From assembly GCF_036325985.1 (NCBI RefSeq), contig NZ_JAUHLI010000008.1, positions 152,145 to 216,144 of the forward strand: a DNA stretch of 64,000 nucleotides, read 5' to 3'. The DNA is from Alkalimonas cellulosilytica. Its GTDB lineage: Bacteria; Pseudomonadota; Gammaproteobacteria; Enterobacterales; Alteromonadaceae. Both the position numbers and the translations under genes were made by a program. Under the pieces are notes generated by a model. The model saw only the letters and a list, made by a program, of their open reading frames with translations, was not told where the DNA came from and did no database searches. Positions 8,095 through 17,100 of this stretch are shown in pieces. The stretch's first letter is position 1; each line of letters opens with the position of its first letter.

Positions 8095-11013
8095 ATGCGT
8101 AAAATTTCTGTATTAGCCACAGCTATTGCAACTGCTTTGGTCTCTGGTTCACTGCTGGCGAATGAACAAGTGGCAACCGAAGAAGCCAGGCTCGAACGAA
8201 TTGAAGTCACTGGATCCCGCATTCGCGGAGTGGATCTTGAAGGCACGCAGCCATTGGTGGTGATTTCCTCTGAAGATATTAAAAACTCTGGCGCCAGCGA
8301 TATTTATGAACTGCTGCGTGATTTGGGCCAGGTGCGCGGCGGTAGTGGTACTTTCTCCACCTCGGAAAGTGGCGCTACCTCCACCTCCACTCCTGGTGGT
8401 CAGGCTGCGGCATCCCTGCGTGGCCTTGGCCCCGCTTCGACGCTGACGCTGATCAATGGTCGTCGGGTTGCCGCCTCTTCCTTTGCTGCTGGCACGCAAA
8501 ACTTTGTCGATATCAACAGCATTCCCCTGGCCGCCATTGAGCGGGTCGAAGTACTGGCCACCGGCGCCTCCGCGATTTACGGTGCCGATGCGGTAGCCGG
8601 TGTTATCAACTACATCTTAAAAAGTGATTACGACGGCGCCGAGCTCAACCTGAGCTATGGCAACAGCACAGCGTCGAGCAATGATGGCCGTGCCAATATT
8701 AACTTTGTGATGGGCCGTCAGGTCGCCGGCGGCAACCTGACCGTGTTTGCCGATTACTTTGACCGTAAAATGCTGACCGCTCAGGATCGCAGTTTTACCC
8801 GTGAGCCGGCACTGGTCAGCAACTACTCTTACTTACCGAAAGGCACACCAAATATTTACTTCTGGTCGGCACGCTCTGGTGATGAGATTGGTAGCCCGGA
8901 TTGTAAAACCGACTTTGTCACCACTGAGTTTGGTGAAGAAATTTGTGCTTACTACAGCAATGAAGACGATGTGCTGGTCAGCCCGTTTAAAAGTGCCTCT
9001 GTTGGCTTTTTGTTTAACCGCGATTTAGCCAATGGCTTACGCTGGAATACCGATCTGTTTTACAGCCGTACCAAGTCAACTGCGTTCTCAAGCCCGGCTC
9101 CTATTGATCAGGTAGACGATACCGAGGGCCCCTGGGTGCAGGAAACTGCACTGGATATCTTCCCGGACGCTATCCGCAATGACTTACTCGATCAAATCTG
9201 GATCGATCCCTTCTGGTCTGAAGCAGGCCAGCGCCTTTGGGGTTTCCGTTTTGATGCCCGTTTCAATGATCCAAGAACCATTGAAGTAGAAAGCGAAGCC
9301 ATTCGTCTGGTCTCATCCTTAGGCGGTGATATTGGTCATTGGGAGTGGGAAAGCGCCATTTTATTATCCCGCTCCAAGTCTACCCAGGAAGCAACCGCTG
9401 GTATCTACAATCGTTACAAGTACCATGCCGGTATTGCCGGTGAACTCTGCCTGGATGGCAGCATCGCCAGTTACGATGGCACCAATTTAAGTTGTGCTTC
9501 TGGCGCTGGCCTGGCGGGTGTCTACAACCCCTTCTTGCAAAATGACCCTGGCAACGAAGCGATTCTGGCGATAGCTCAGGAAGTACCTACCCGGGATGGT
9601 CGCAGCACAGTGTATGGCTGGGATGCCCGCTTTAGTGGCGAGTTGTTTGAAATGCCACACGGCTTTGTCGGTGCCGCTCTGGGCCTGGAACTGCGCCGGG
9701 AAGAAATTACCGACACGCCATCTCTGAATGCTCAGGCCCGACCAGAAAACAACTATCTGGTAGATGTGTATGGTTTTGGCTCGAGCTTATCGGCTGCCAG
9801 CCGCAATCAGGCGGCAGCTTTTGCCGAAGTGTATGTGCCACTGGCTGAGCGGGTCGAGCTGCTGGCAGCTGCACGCTATGACCATTACAATGATTTTGGT
9901 GGTACTTTCAATCCGAAAGTAGGCCTGACCTGGCGCCCGGTGGATGAGCTGATCCTGCGTGGTTCCTGGGCCACCTCTTTCCGTGCGCCATCATTAACTC
10001 AGGCAGGTGTTCAGCTGCGAACCACCACAGCCACTTACGACTGCTCTGCCAATCAGACGGTGTCTGATCTTTACTGTGAAGGTCAAAACTTTACCAGCAG
10101 CCCGAATGTGCTGGAACTGGGCAACCCGAACTTGCAGGCTGAAACCTCAGAGTCCATCAGCCTGGGTCTGGCCTGGAGCCCAACCCGGGATACCACCATC
10201 ACCATCGATTACTGGCAGTTTGACCACAAGCGGCTGGTTGATACCGATATGACGGCAATGCTGGCACGCACAGCTACCGATGCATCGGTGCGTCATTGTG
10301 GTCTGGTACCACAAGGTCAAATCGGTATCGCCTACAATCCGGATGTCTGTGAAGTGACCGATGCCGCTGGCCGGCGAATTGACCAGCAAGGGGCTAACTT
10401 AAGTGAAATTCTGGATGCCTATGTCAATGAGTTCGATCCACGCTTTGCTGAACTGCCACTGCTACGCGATCACGTAATCCAACTGGAAAACGTCGGCCAG
10501 CAGGAAGTGAAAGGCCTGGATATCAGCTTCAAGCACACGCTGGACTTCGCCGGCGGCCGTTTGGGCCTGGATATCGACTGGACCAACTACCTGTCCTTTA
10601 AGCGCAATAAAGCGGGTTCGGATGAAGTCGAATCGCTGGTTGGCACCTATCGCTACCCACGCAATATCGGCAGTGCACGCATTTCCTGGCGCAACGATGA
10701 TTTGTTCCTGGGCTTAACCGCGCTTTATACCTCGTCTTATGAAGATGATATCAGCCGGTTACGCCGTCGTAATATTTGGGAACTGGAAGATTTAGGTGAG
10801 CTGAACGAAGATGGTGGTCGTCAAGTCGCCTCCTGGACGACGCTGCGCGCCAGTGTCGGTTATGATTTTGACAATGCTGCTATTAACTTCAGCATCGATA
10901 ACTTGCTGGATCGGGATCCTCCACGGGTATTCGGCAGCAGCCGTGGCTTTGACTCAATCAATCATAATGCCATGGGACGCAGTTATCGTTTATCCTTTAC
11001 TTACTTCTTCTAA
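8095..11013 (+). CDS. TonB-dependent outer-membrane receptor
   Basis: A 972-residue outer-membrane receptor. Signal peptide 1-22 (ending LLA-NE), a TonB-box region around RLERIEVTGSRI, a plug domain to about residue 180 containing LINGRRVA, ERVEVLATGASAIYGADAVAGVINYIL and the usual plug spacing, then a beta-barrel ending in the aromatic tail YRLSFTYFF. There is no N-terminal signalling domain. It belongs to the large peptide/oligomer-type TonB receptors common in Alteromonadales. ATG 8095 is chosen because the signal peptide starts there; the open frame to 8026 is not coding. Its position between a secreted cyanophycinase and a dipeptide-processing pair suggests it imports the peptidase products. 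The true ligand is unknown. Confidence 0.9.
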   Translation: MRKISVLATAIATALVSGSLLANEQVATEEARLERIEVTGSRIRGVDLEGTQPLVVISSEDIKNSGASDIYELLRDLGQVRGGSGTFSTSESGATSTSTPGGQAAASLRGLGPASTLTLINGRRVAASSFAAGTQNFVDINSIPLAAIERVEVLATGASAIYGADAVAGVINYILKSDYDGAELNLSYGNSTASSNDGRANINFVMGRQVAGGNLTVFADYFDRKMLTAQDRSFTREPALVSNYSYLPKGTPNIYFWSARSGDEIGSPDCKTDFVTTEFGEEICAYYSNEDDVLVSPFKSASVGFLFNRDLANGLRWNTDLFYSRTKSTAFSSPAPIDQVDDTEGPWVQETALDIFPDAIRNDLLDQIWIDPFWSEAGQRLWGFRFDARFNDPRTIEVESEAIRLVSSLGGDIGHWEWESAILLSRSKSTQEATAGIYNRYKYHAGIAGELCLDGSIASYDGTNLSCASGAGLAGVYNPFLQNDPGNEAILAIAQEVPTRDGRSTVYGWDARFSGELFEMPHGFVGAALGLELRREEITDTPSLNAQARPENNYLVDVYGFGSSLSAASRNQAAAFAEVYVPLAERVELLAAARYDHYNDFGGTFNPKVGLTWRPVDELILRGSWATSFRAPSLTQAGVQLRTTTATYDCSANQTVSDLYCEGQNFTSSPNVLELGNPNLQAETSESISLGLAWSPTRDTTITIDYWQFDHKRLVDTDMTAMLARTATDASVRHCGLVPQGQIGIAYNPDVCEVTDAAGRRIDQQGANLSEILDAYVNEFDPRFAELPLLRDHVIQLENVGQQEVKGLDISFKHTLDFAGGRLGLDIDWTNYLSFKRNKAGSDEVESLVGTYRYPRNIGSARISWRNDDLFLGLTALYTSSYEDDISRLRRRNIWELEDLGELNEDGGRQVASWTTLRASVGYDFDNAAINFSIDNLLDRDPPRVFGSSRGFDSINHNAMGRSYRLSFTYFF

Positions 11014-11024
11014 GAAGCAGTCTC

Positions 11025-11053
11025 AGGGGAGCTTTGCTCCCCTCCTTCTTTCC
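11025..11053 (+). terminator. Hairpin between TonB receptor and transporter genes
   Basis: AGGGGAGC (11025-11032), loop TTT and GCTCCCCT (11036-11043) make a perfect 8-bp stem followed by the pyrimidine run TCCTTCTTTCC. The T-run is interrupted, so it is probably a partial terminator or mRNA 3' end stabiliser. It would let the receptor be made in excess over the transporter and dipeptidase. Confidence 0.6.
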
Positions 11054-11079
11054 AACAGAACGATACAGGCTAATTCGTT

Positions 11080-12570
11080 ATGAAAACCGCGGTGAAACAA
11101 CCGGTCAACATGCCTGATGCTTTTGTGATCCTGTTTTTTGTGATGGTACTGGCTGCAATTGCCAGTCACCTGATCCCGGCAGGCAGCTTTGGCATGCAGC
11201 AGGTAGAAGTTGAACAAAACGGCGAGGTCGAGCTGCAACAACGCATCGATCCGGCCAGCTTTGCACTGGACACCGAGCAACAGCATGGCGTGCCCCTCTT
11301 CGCTGAAGGCGGTGGCATAGGCTTTTTAAATTATGCCTTTGAAGGCATGGTCTCTGGTTCCAAATGGGGCTCAGCAATTGGCGTCATTGCTTTTATTCTG
11401 CTGACGGGCGGCGCATTTGGCATCATTATGCGTACCGGCGCCATCCACAACGGCATCCTGGCATTGATTGAGAAAACCAAAAACATGGAGGCGCTGTTTA
11501 TCCCTATCATGTTTGTGCTGTTCTCGTTAGGTGGCGCCATCTTTGGTATGGGCGAGGAGGCGATTGCCTTTTGCATCGTGCTATTACCGCTGATGTATGC
11601 CCTGGGCTACGATGCCATTACCACAGTTCTGGTCACCTATGTCGCAACCCAAATCGGCTTTGCTGCTTCCTGGATGAACCCGTTCAGCATCGCCATTGCT
11701 CAGGGGATTGCCGATATCCCGCTGATGTCCGGCGCTGAGTTTCGCTATGGATTATGGCTGGTGCTCACAGTATTTGGTACCATCTTTACCATGCGCTACG
11801 CCAGCCGCATCAAAGCCAACCCGGAGCTATCGCCCAGTTACGCCAGCGATGTGCGGGTGAAAGCACAACAGCAAGGCAAGCAACAGGAGCACAGTCATTA
11901 CACCGGCGTGGATACGGTGATTTTACTGGCCTTTTTTGCCGGCCTTAGCTGGATCATCTGGGGTGTCACTACGCGTGGTTACTATATTCCGGAAATTGCC
12001 AGTCAGTTCTTTACTATTGGTTTAGTGGTAGCCGTGCTGGGTATTTTAGGCGGCCGCTTAACCGTCAATGGTGCTGCGGATGCCTTTAAGCAAGGTGCCG
12101 CCGAGCTATTGCCTGCTGCGCTTATTGTTGGTATGGCCAAAGGCATTGTGTTAATTCTGGGCGGTGATAATCCGGAAACACCGTCGGTACTCAATACCCT
12201 GCTGCACTACTCCGGCCAGGCGCTGGGCGATTTACCAGCCTGGCTATCGGCCTGGTTTATGTTGGTACTGCAATCGGTATTTAACTTCTTTGTTGCCTCC
12301 GGCTCTGGTCAGGCAGCACTGACCATGCCATTGATTGCTCCTTTGGCAGATCTGGTCGGTCTCTCCCGACAGATTGCGGTGCTGGCATTTCAGCTCGGCG
12401 ATGGCCTGACTAACATTATTATCCCAACCTCAGCAGCACTGATTGGCTGCTTGGGGGTAGTTCGGGTGGACTGGACCCTGTGGGCCCGCTTTGCCTGGAA
12501 ACTGTATTTGTGGCTGTTCTTATTGGCCAGCCTGGCGATGCTGCTGGCTGTAGCAATCGGCTACCAATAA
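11080..12570 (+). CDS. YfcC-family inner-membrane transporter
   Basis: A 496-residue polytopic membrane protein of the YfcC / C4-dicarboxylate carrier-like family (DcuC-related), with about 11-12 hydrophobic segments. Family signatures are WMNPFSIAIAQGIADIP, the GMAKGIVLILGGDNPETPSVL segment and, near the end, FFVASGSGQAALTMPLIAPLADL plus FQLGDGLTNIIIPTSAAL. YfcC proteins are predicted to carry basic amino acids or peptides, but few have been tested. Position suggests import of beta-aspartyl dipeptides or arginine. The gene starts 66 bases after the TonB receptor and ends just before the dipeptidase, with which it is surely co-transcribed. A second family member lies at 22264-23700. Confidence 0.87.
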   Translation: MKTAVKQPVNMPDAFVILFFVMVLAAIASHLIPAGSFGMQQVEVEQNGEVELQQRIDPASFALDTEQQHGVPLFAEGGGIGFLNYAFEGMVSGSKWGSAIGVIAFILLTGGAFGIIMRTGAIHNGILALIEKTKNMEALFIPIMFVLFSLGGAIFGMGEEAIAFCIVLLPLMYALGYDAITTVLVTYVATQIGFAASWMNPFSIAIAQGIADIPLMSGAEFRYGLWLVLTVFGTIFTMRYASRIKANPELSPSYASDVRVKAQQQGKQQEHSHYTGVDTVILLAFFAGLSWIIWGVTTRGYYIPEIASQFFTIGLVVAVLGILGGRLTVNGAADAFKQGAAELLPAALIVGMAKGIVLILGGDNPETPSVLNTLLHYSGQALGDLPAWLSAWFMLVLQSVFNFFVASGSGQAALTMPLIAPLADLVGLSRQIAVLAFQLGDGLTNIIIPTSAALIGCLGVVRVDWTLWARFAWKLYLWLFLLASLAMLLAVAIGYQ

Positions 12571-12580
12571 CGAGGTGTCT

Positions 12581-13762
12581 GTGAACGGATTAATTTTATT
12601 TAAAGGAGCCGAAGTACTGGCTCCAGAGCCACTGGGTCAAAAGGATGTGCTAATTGCTGGTGGTAAAGTTCTGGCAATTGCTGAGTCGTTGTCGCTGGGT
12701 ACCAGCAATGTACCGGTGACCGAAGTCGATGCCAGTGGGCATTATCTGGTACCCGGCTTTGTCGACTCGCTGGTGCACTTTATTGGTGGCGGCGGTGAAG
12801 CAGGTTTTGCCAGCCGCACCCCTGAAATGCAACTGACCGATGCGACCTTAGGCGGCGTCACTACCGCTATTGGTGTGCTCGGCACCGATGCAACCACCCG
12901 CACCTTGACCAACCTGCTGGCCAAAGCCCATGCGCTGGAAGAAGAAGGCATTAGCGCCTGGTGCCATACCGGCTCCTACGAAATTCCCTGCCGCACTCTC
13001 ACCGGCAACATTACCGATGATTTAATCTTGATCGATAAGTTTATCGGCGTTGGTGAAATTGCCATCAGCGATCACCGTTCGTCACAGCCGACCATCAGCG
13101 AAATTCGCAAAGTGGCGGCAGCCGCCCGTGTAGGTGGCATTCTGTCAGGGAAAAGCGGCATTGTCAGCGTGCATATGGGGGCTGGCGACAGCATATTGCA
13201 GCCCATTCTTGATGCAGTCAGCGGCAGCGAGCTGGAACTGACCCAGTTTTACCCCACCCATATGAACCGAAATCAGGCGGTGTTTGCAGCTGGCCTTGCT
13301 TATGCCAAACAAGGTGGCTATCTGGATTTTACCACCAGCACCACCGCTTATGACTTAGCCCATGGTGAAGTTGCAGCAGCAGAAGCTCTGGCACTCAGTC
13401 TGGCCGAAGGGATCCCGGTACTGCAACTGACCATGAGCTCTGATGGCAATGCCAGCCTGCCGATTTACGATAAGAAAGGGACTATGCTGGGGCTGGAAGT
13501 CGGTCAGGTGCAAACCTTGTACCAATCAGCCCGTCAGGCCGTGCAGCAATTTGATGTTGCTTTAACAGATGCAATTTGCAGCATTACTGCCTCCCCGGCC
13601 GATATTCTTGGTTTAAAGCACAAAGGACGTATTGCCATGGGCAAAGACGCCGATTTGGTACTACTTCGCCGGGACGATCTGACGATTGACCAGGTCTGGG
13701 CCAAAGGGCGACAAATGGTAGCCAATGCTAAAGCCGTGGTCAAAGGAACCTTTGAGGCCTGA
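12581..13762 (+). CDS. iadA: Isoaspartyl dipeptidase (beta-aspartyl-peptidase) homologue with altered metal ligands
   Basis: A 393-residue amidohydrolase aligning along its length with E. coli IadA, which splits beta-aspartyl dipeptides. Kept features (numbered from the alternative GTG at 12575, two residues longer) are the GGGGEAG loop, Tyr135, SDHRS, His200, His229 in PTHMNRN, and Asp290 in SSDGNAS. Changed features: the first His of the N-terminal HxH is Leu66 (LVH instead of HVH), and the carboxylated lysine that bridges the metals is Glu161 (GVGEIAISDHRS). GTG at 12581 is preferred because GAGG precedes it by five bases. It lies about 10 bases after the transporter gene. It likely hydrolyses beta-Asp-Arg, perhaps with one metal. 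Confidence 0.82.
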   Translation: MNGLILFKGAEVLAPEPLGQKDVLIAGGKVLAIAESLSLGTSNVPVTEVDASGHYLVPGFVDSLVHFIGGGGEAGFASRTPEMQLTDATLGGVTTAIGVLGTDATTRTLTNLLAKAHALEEEGISAWCHTGSYEIPCRTLTGNITDDLILIDKFIGVGEIAISDHRSSQPTISEIRKVAAAARVGGILSGKSGIVSVHMGAGDSILQPILDAVSGSELELTQFYPTHMNRNQAVFAAGLAYAKQGGYLDFTTSTTAYDLAHGEVAAAEALALSLAEGIPVLQLTMSSDGNASLPIYDKKGTMLGLEVGQVQTLYQSARQAVQQFDVALTDAICSITASPADILGLKHKGRIAMGKDADLVLLRRDDLTIDQVWAKGRQMVANAKAVVKGTFEA

Positions 13763-13794
13763 ACGCATAGTTTAAGAATAATTTGGCATTTATC

Positions 13795-13819
13795 AAAAGC
13801 TGCTTCGGCAGCTTTTTTT
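13795..13819 (+). terminator. Intrinsic terminator after the dipeptidase gene
   Basis: AAAAGCTGC, loop TTCG, GCAGCTTTTTTT: a 7-9 bp stem with a stable UUCG tetraloop and a T-run. It ends the receptor-transporter-dipeptidase transcript. Confidence 0.9.
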
Positions 13820-13871
13820 CTGGCTAAAGCCCCATAGATAGCCGAAATAACCGCAATTCGTGTAATTTATT

Positions 13872-13900
13872 TTCATATTCAACTGCTTACTTTCTATACT
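13872..13900 (+). promoter_or_regulatory. Candidate gltB promoter
   Basis: TTCATA (13872-13877), a 17-base spacer and TATACT (13895-13900) fit sigma-70 moderately well. Transcription would start near 13907 and give a leader of about 215 bases. The 13763-14122 intergenic stretch holds, besides this, the upstream terminator and an ArgR-like box; no gene is seen in it. Confidence 0.35.
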
Positions 13901-14061
13901 CTAGGGTGCGAAAAGTCTGCTTGCTTTTTCACTCCAAAGCCGGTATACCTATTGCTTGATATTATTTAGACGGCTAGACGCTCTAAGAGCTTTTACTCTA
14001 GAAACACTGAAAAACTGATTTCATTTTGTTGTTTTATTTCAGTTTTACGCCGCGCACACAA

Positions 14062-14079
14062 ATAGAATAAAAATTCATA
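14062..14079. promoter_or_regulatory. ArgR-like box upstream of gltB
   Basis: ATAGAATAAAAATTCATA contains the perfect palindrome GAAT-AAAA-ATTC and matches the ARG box WNTGAATWWWWATTCANW with one mismatch in the fixed positions. ArgR is known to act on gltBD in E. coli. ARG boxes usually occur in pairs 3 bases apart and I do not see a good partner, so binding may be weak. Confidence 0.4.
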
Positions 14080-14122
14080 AAATCTACATTTATACCCATT
14101 TGGACAAGTTTGGAGGTGTGTT

Positions 14123-17100
14123 ATGGCGTTGTACCAACACGCACAAGCCCGCGAAAACTGCGGCTTTGGCCTGATCGCCCATTTAGCAGGAACCCCCAGC
14201 CACAAGCTGGTGCGAACTGCCATCAATGGTTTGGATCGGATGCAGCACCGCGGCGGTATTTCCGCCGACGGCAAAACCGGCGATGGTTGCGGCCTCTTGA
14301 TGCAAAAACCCGACAGCTTTTTCCGCGCGATTGCCGAAGAGCAAGGCTGGACCCTGGGTAAAAAGTACGGCGTTGGCATGCTGTTTTTAAGCCAGGATCC
14401 GGACAAAGCGGCTTTTGCCCGTAAAGTGATTGAAGAAGAAGTGGGTCATGAGACTCTGAGCCTGGTGGGCTGGCGGAAAATGCCGATTGACGCATCCGTG
14501 CTCGGCCCCATTGCGTTGGACTCGATGCCGCAAATTGAGCAGGTGTTTGTCAATGCCCAGCCCGGCTGGCGCAAGCGCGATTTGGAGCGCCGCCTGTATA
14601 TGGTGCGCCGCCGCATTGAAAAACGGCTGGCCGATGACAGCGATTTTTATATCCCCAGTTTTTCCTGCCTGGTGACGGTATTCAAAGGCCTGATGATGCC
14701 GGCCGACTTGCCACGCTTTTATCTGGATCTGGCCGATATCCGGCTGGAAACCGCCATTTGTGTGTTCCATCAGCGTTTTTCCACCAATACCATGCCGCGC
14801 TGGCCACTGGCGCAGCCATTTCGCTTTTTAGCGCACAATGGTGAGATCAACACCATTAAGGGCAACCGGCAATGGGCACGCGCCCGCCAGTACAAATTTG
14901 GCTCGCCGCTGCTGCCCGATCTGCAGCAAGCCGCTCCTTTTGTCAAAGAAGACACCTCGGACTCCAGCTCACTGGATAATATGCTGGAGCTGTTTTTAGC
15001 CGGCGGCATGGATTTATTCCGCGCCATGCGTTTGCTGGTGCCACCAGCCTGGCAAGGCAACCGGGTGATGGACGATGATTTAAAAGCCTTCTACGAATTT
15101 AACTCCATGCACATGGAACCCTGGGATGGCCCGGCCGGTATTGTGATGACCAATGGCCGCCACGTCGCTTGCAATCTGGATCGCAATGGCCTGCGCCCTG
15201 CCCGCTTTGTCATCACCAAAGATCAGATACTGACGCTGGCCTCCGAAGTTGGGATCTGGGATTACAGCCCGGATGAAGTGCAGGAAAAAGGTCGGGTCGG
15301 CCCGGGCGAAATGCTGGCAGTCGATACTTACACCGGCAAGGTCTGGCGCTCCTGCGATATCGATGAAGATTTAAAGCAGCGCCATCCATATCGAGCCTGG
15401 CTGAATGAAAATGTGCAGCGCTTAATCCCCTACGAAAAATACGAACTGGATCTGATTGGTAAGCGGGTGTTTGACGATGCCACCATGCAGGTCTACCACA
15501 AGCTGTTCAACTACAGCTACGAAGAAATCGATCAGGTGATGACGGTACTGGCCAAAGATGGTCAGGAAGCTGTGGGCTCGATGGGTGATGATACGCCGAT
15601 GGCGGTGTTGTCGCAAAAGCCACGCACCCTGTTTGATTACTTCCGTCAGCAGTTTGCTCAGGTCACCAACCCGCCCATTGATCCGCTGCGGGAAAACCAC
15701 GTGATGTCGCTCGCCACCAGCATTGGTCGTGAGCACAACGTATTCAGTGAAACCGCAGGATACGCCCGCCGCATTCAGTTTGAGTCGCCGGTGATGATGT
15801 ACTCGGATCTCAAGCAGCTCAAAGCCGCCGATGACGAGTTCTATCGCCACCGCCAGTTCCCGCTGAACTTTGATCCAGAGCAGCAGACCCTGCAACAAGC
15901 TCTGGAAAGCCTGTGTCAGGACGTAGTGACGGCAGTGCGTGAAGAGCAGGTGGTGCTGGTGATGTTATCCGATCGCGCCATTGCTCAGGGCAAGCTGCCC
16001 ATTCCAGCTGCTATGGCCGTCGGCGCAGTGCAGCAAGCGCTGGTGAAAGCACAGCTGCGCTGCGACTCCAACATCATTGTTGAAACCGCCACCGCCCGCG
16101 ATCCACACCACTTTGCTGTGCTGGTCGGTCTGGGCGCCACTGGGGTCTACCCCTTTATGGCGTACGAAACCGTCGAGCAGCTGGTGGAAAAAGGCGTGCT
16201 GAATTTAAGCGCCCGTCAGGCGGTACTGAATTACCGCAAAGGCATCAACAAAGGCCTGTACAAGATCATGTCGAAGATGGGGATCTCCACCATCGCCAGT
16301 TACCGCTGCTCCAACTTGTTTGAGATCATCGGCCTTGGCAACGACATTATGCAGCTGTGCTTTGCCGGCATCGACTCCCGCATTGGCGGCGCCAATTTCG
16401 ACGACATTCAGCAGGATTTACAGCAACTGGCGCATGTCGCCTGGCTCAAGCGCAAACCACTGAACCACGGCGGCCTGCTAAAATACGTGCACGATGGCGA
16501 GTACCATGCCTACAACCCGGATGTGGTGCAAACCCTGCAACAGGCAGTGCGTAGTGGCGAGTACCGCGATTACCAGCGCTACAGCCAACTGGTAAATGAA
16601 CGGCCTATTGCTCATATCCGCGATCTGCTGCGGATTAAGCCGGTGGATAAGCCACTGCCGCTGGAGCAGGTGGCACCCGATAGCGAGCTGTACCCGCGCT
16701 TTGACAGTGCGGCCATGTCGATTGGCGCCTTGAGCCCGGAAGCGCATGAAGCCCTGGCCATTGCGATGAACCGGCTGGGTGGCCGCTCGAATTCCGGTGA
16801 AGGCGGTGAAGATCCACGCCGTTTTGGTACCGAGAAAAACTCCAAAATCAAGCAAATCGCCTCCGGCCGCTTTGGCGTGACGCCACATTACCTGGTCAAT
16901 GCCGAAGTGCTGCAAATCAAAGTCGCTCAGGGCGCCAAGCCTGGTGAAGGCGGCCAGTTGCCGGGCGAAAAAGTCACCGCCGAAATCGCCCATCTGCGTT
17001 ATTCGGTGCCTGGCGTGACCTTAATCTCACCCCCGCCGCATCACGATATCTACTCGATTGAAGATTTGGCGCAATTAATTTTCGATTTAAAGCAGGTCAA

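Noticed and set aside
15422..16993. Long minus-strand open frames inside gltB
   Set aside because: They are shadows of gltB, which is well supported end to end; their proteins look like low-complexity antisense translations.
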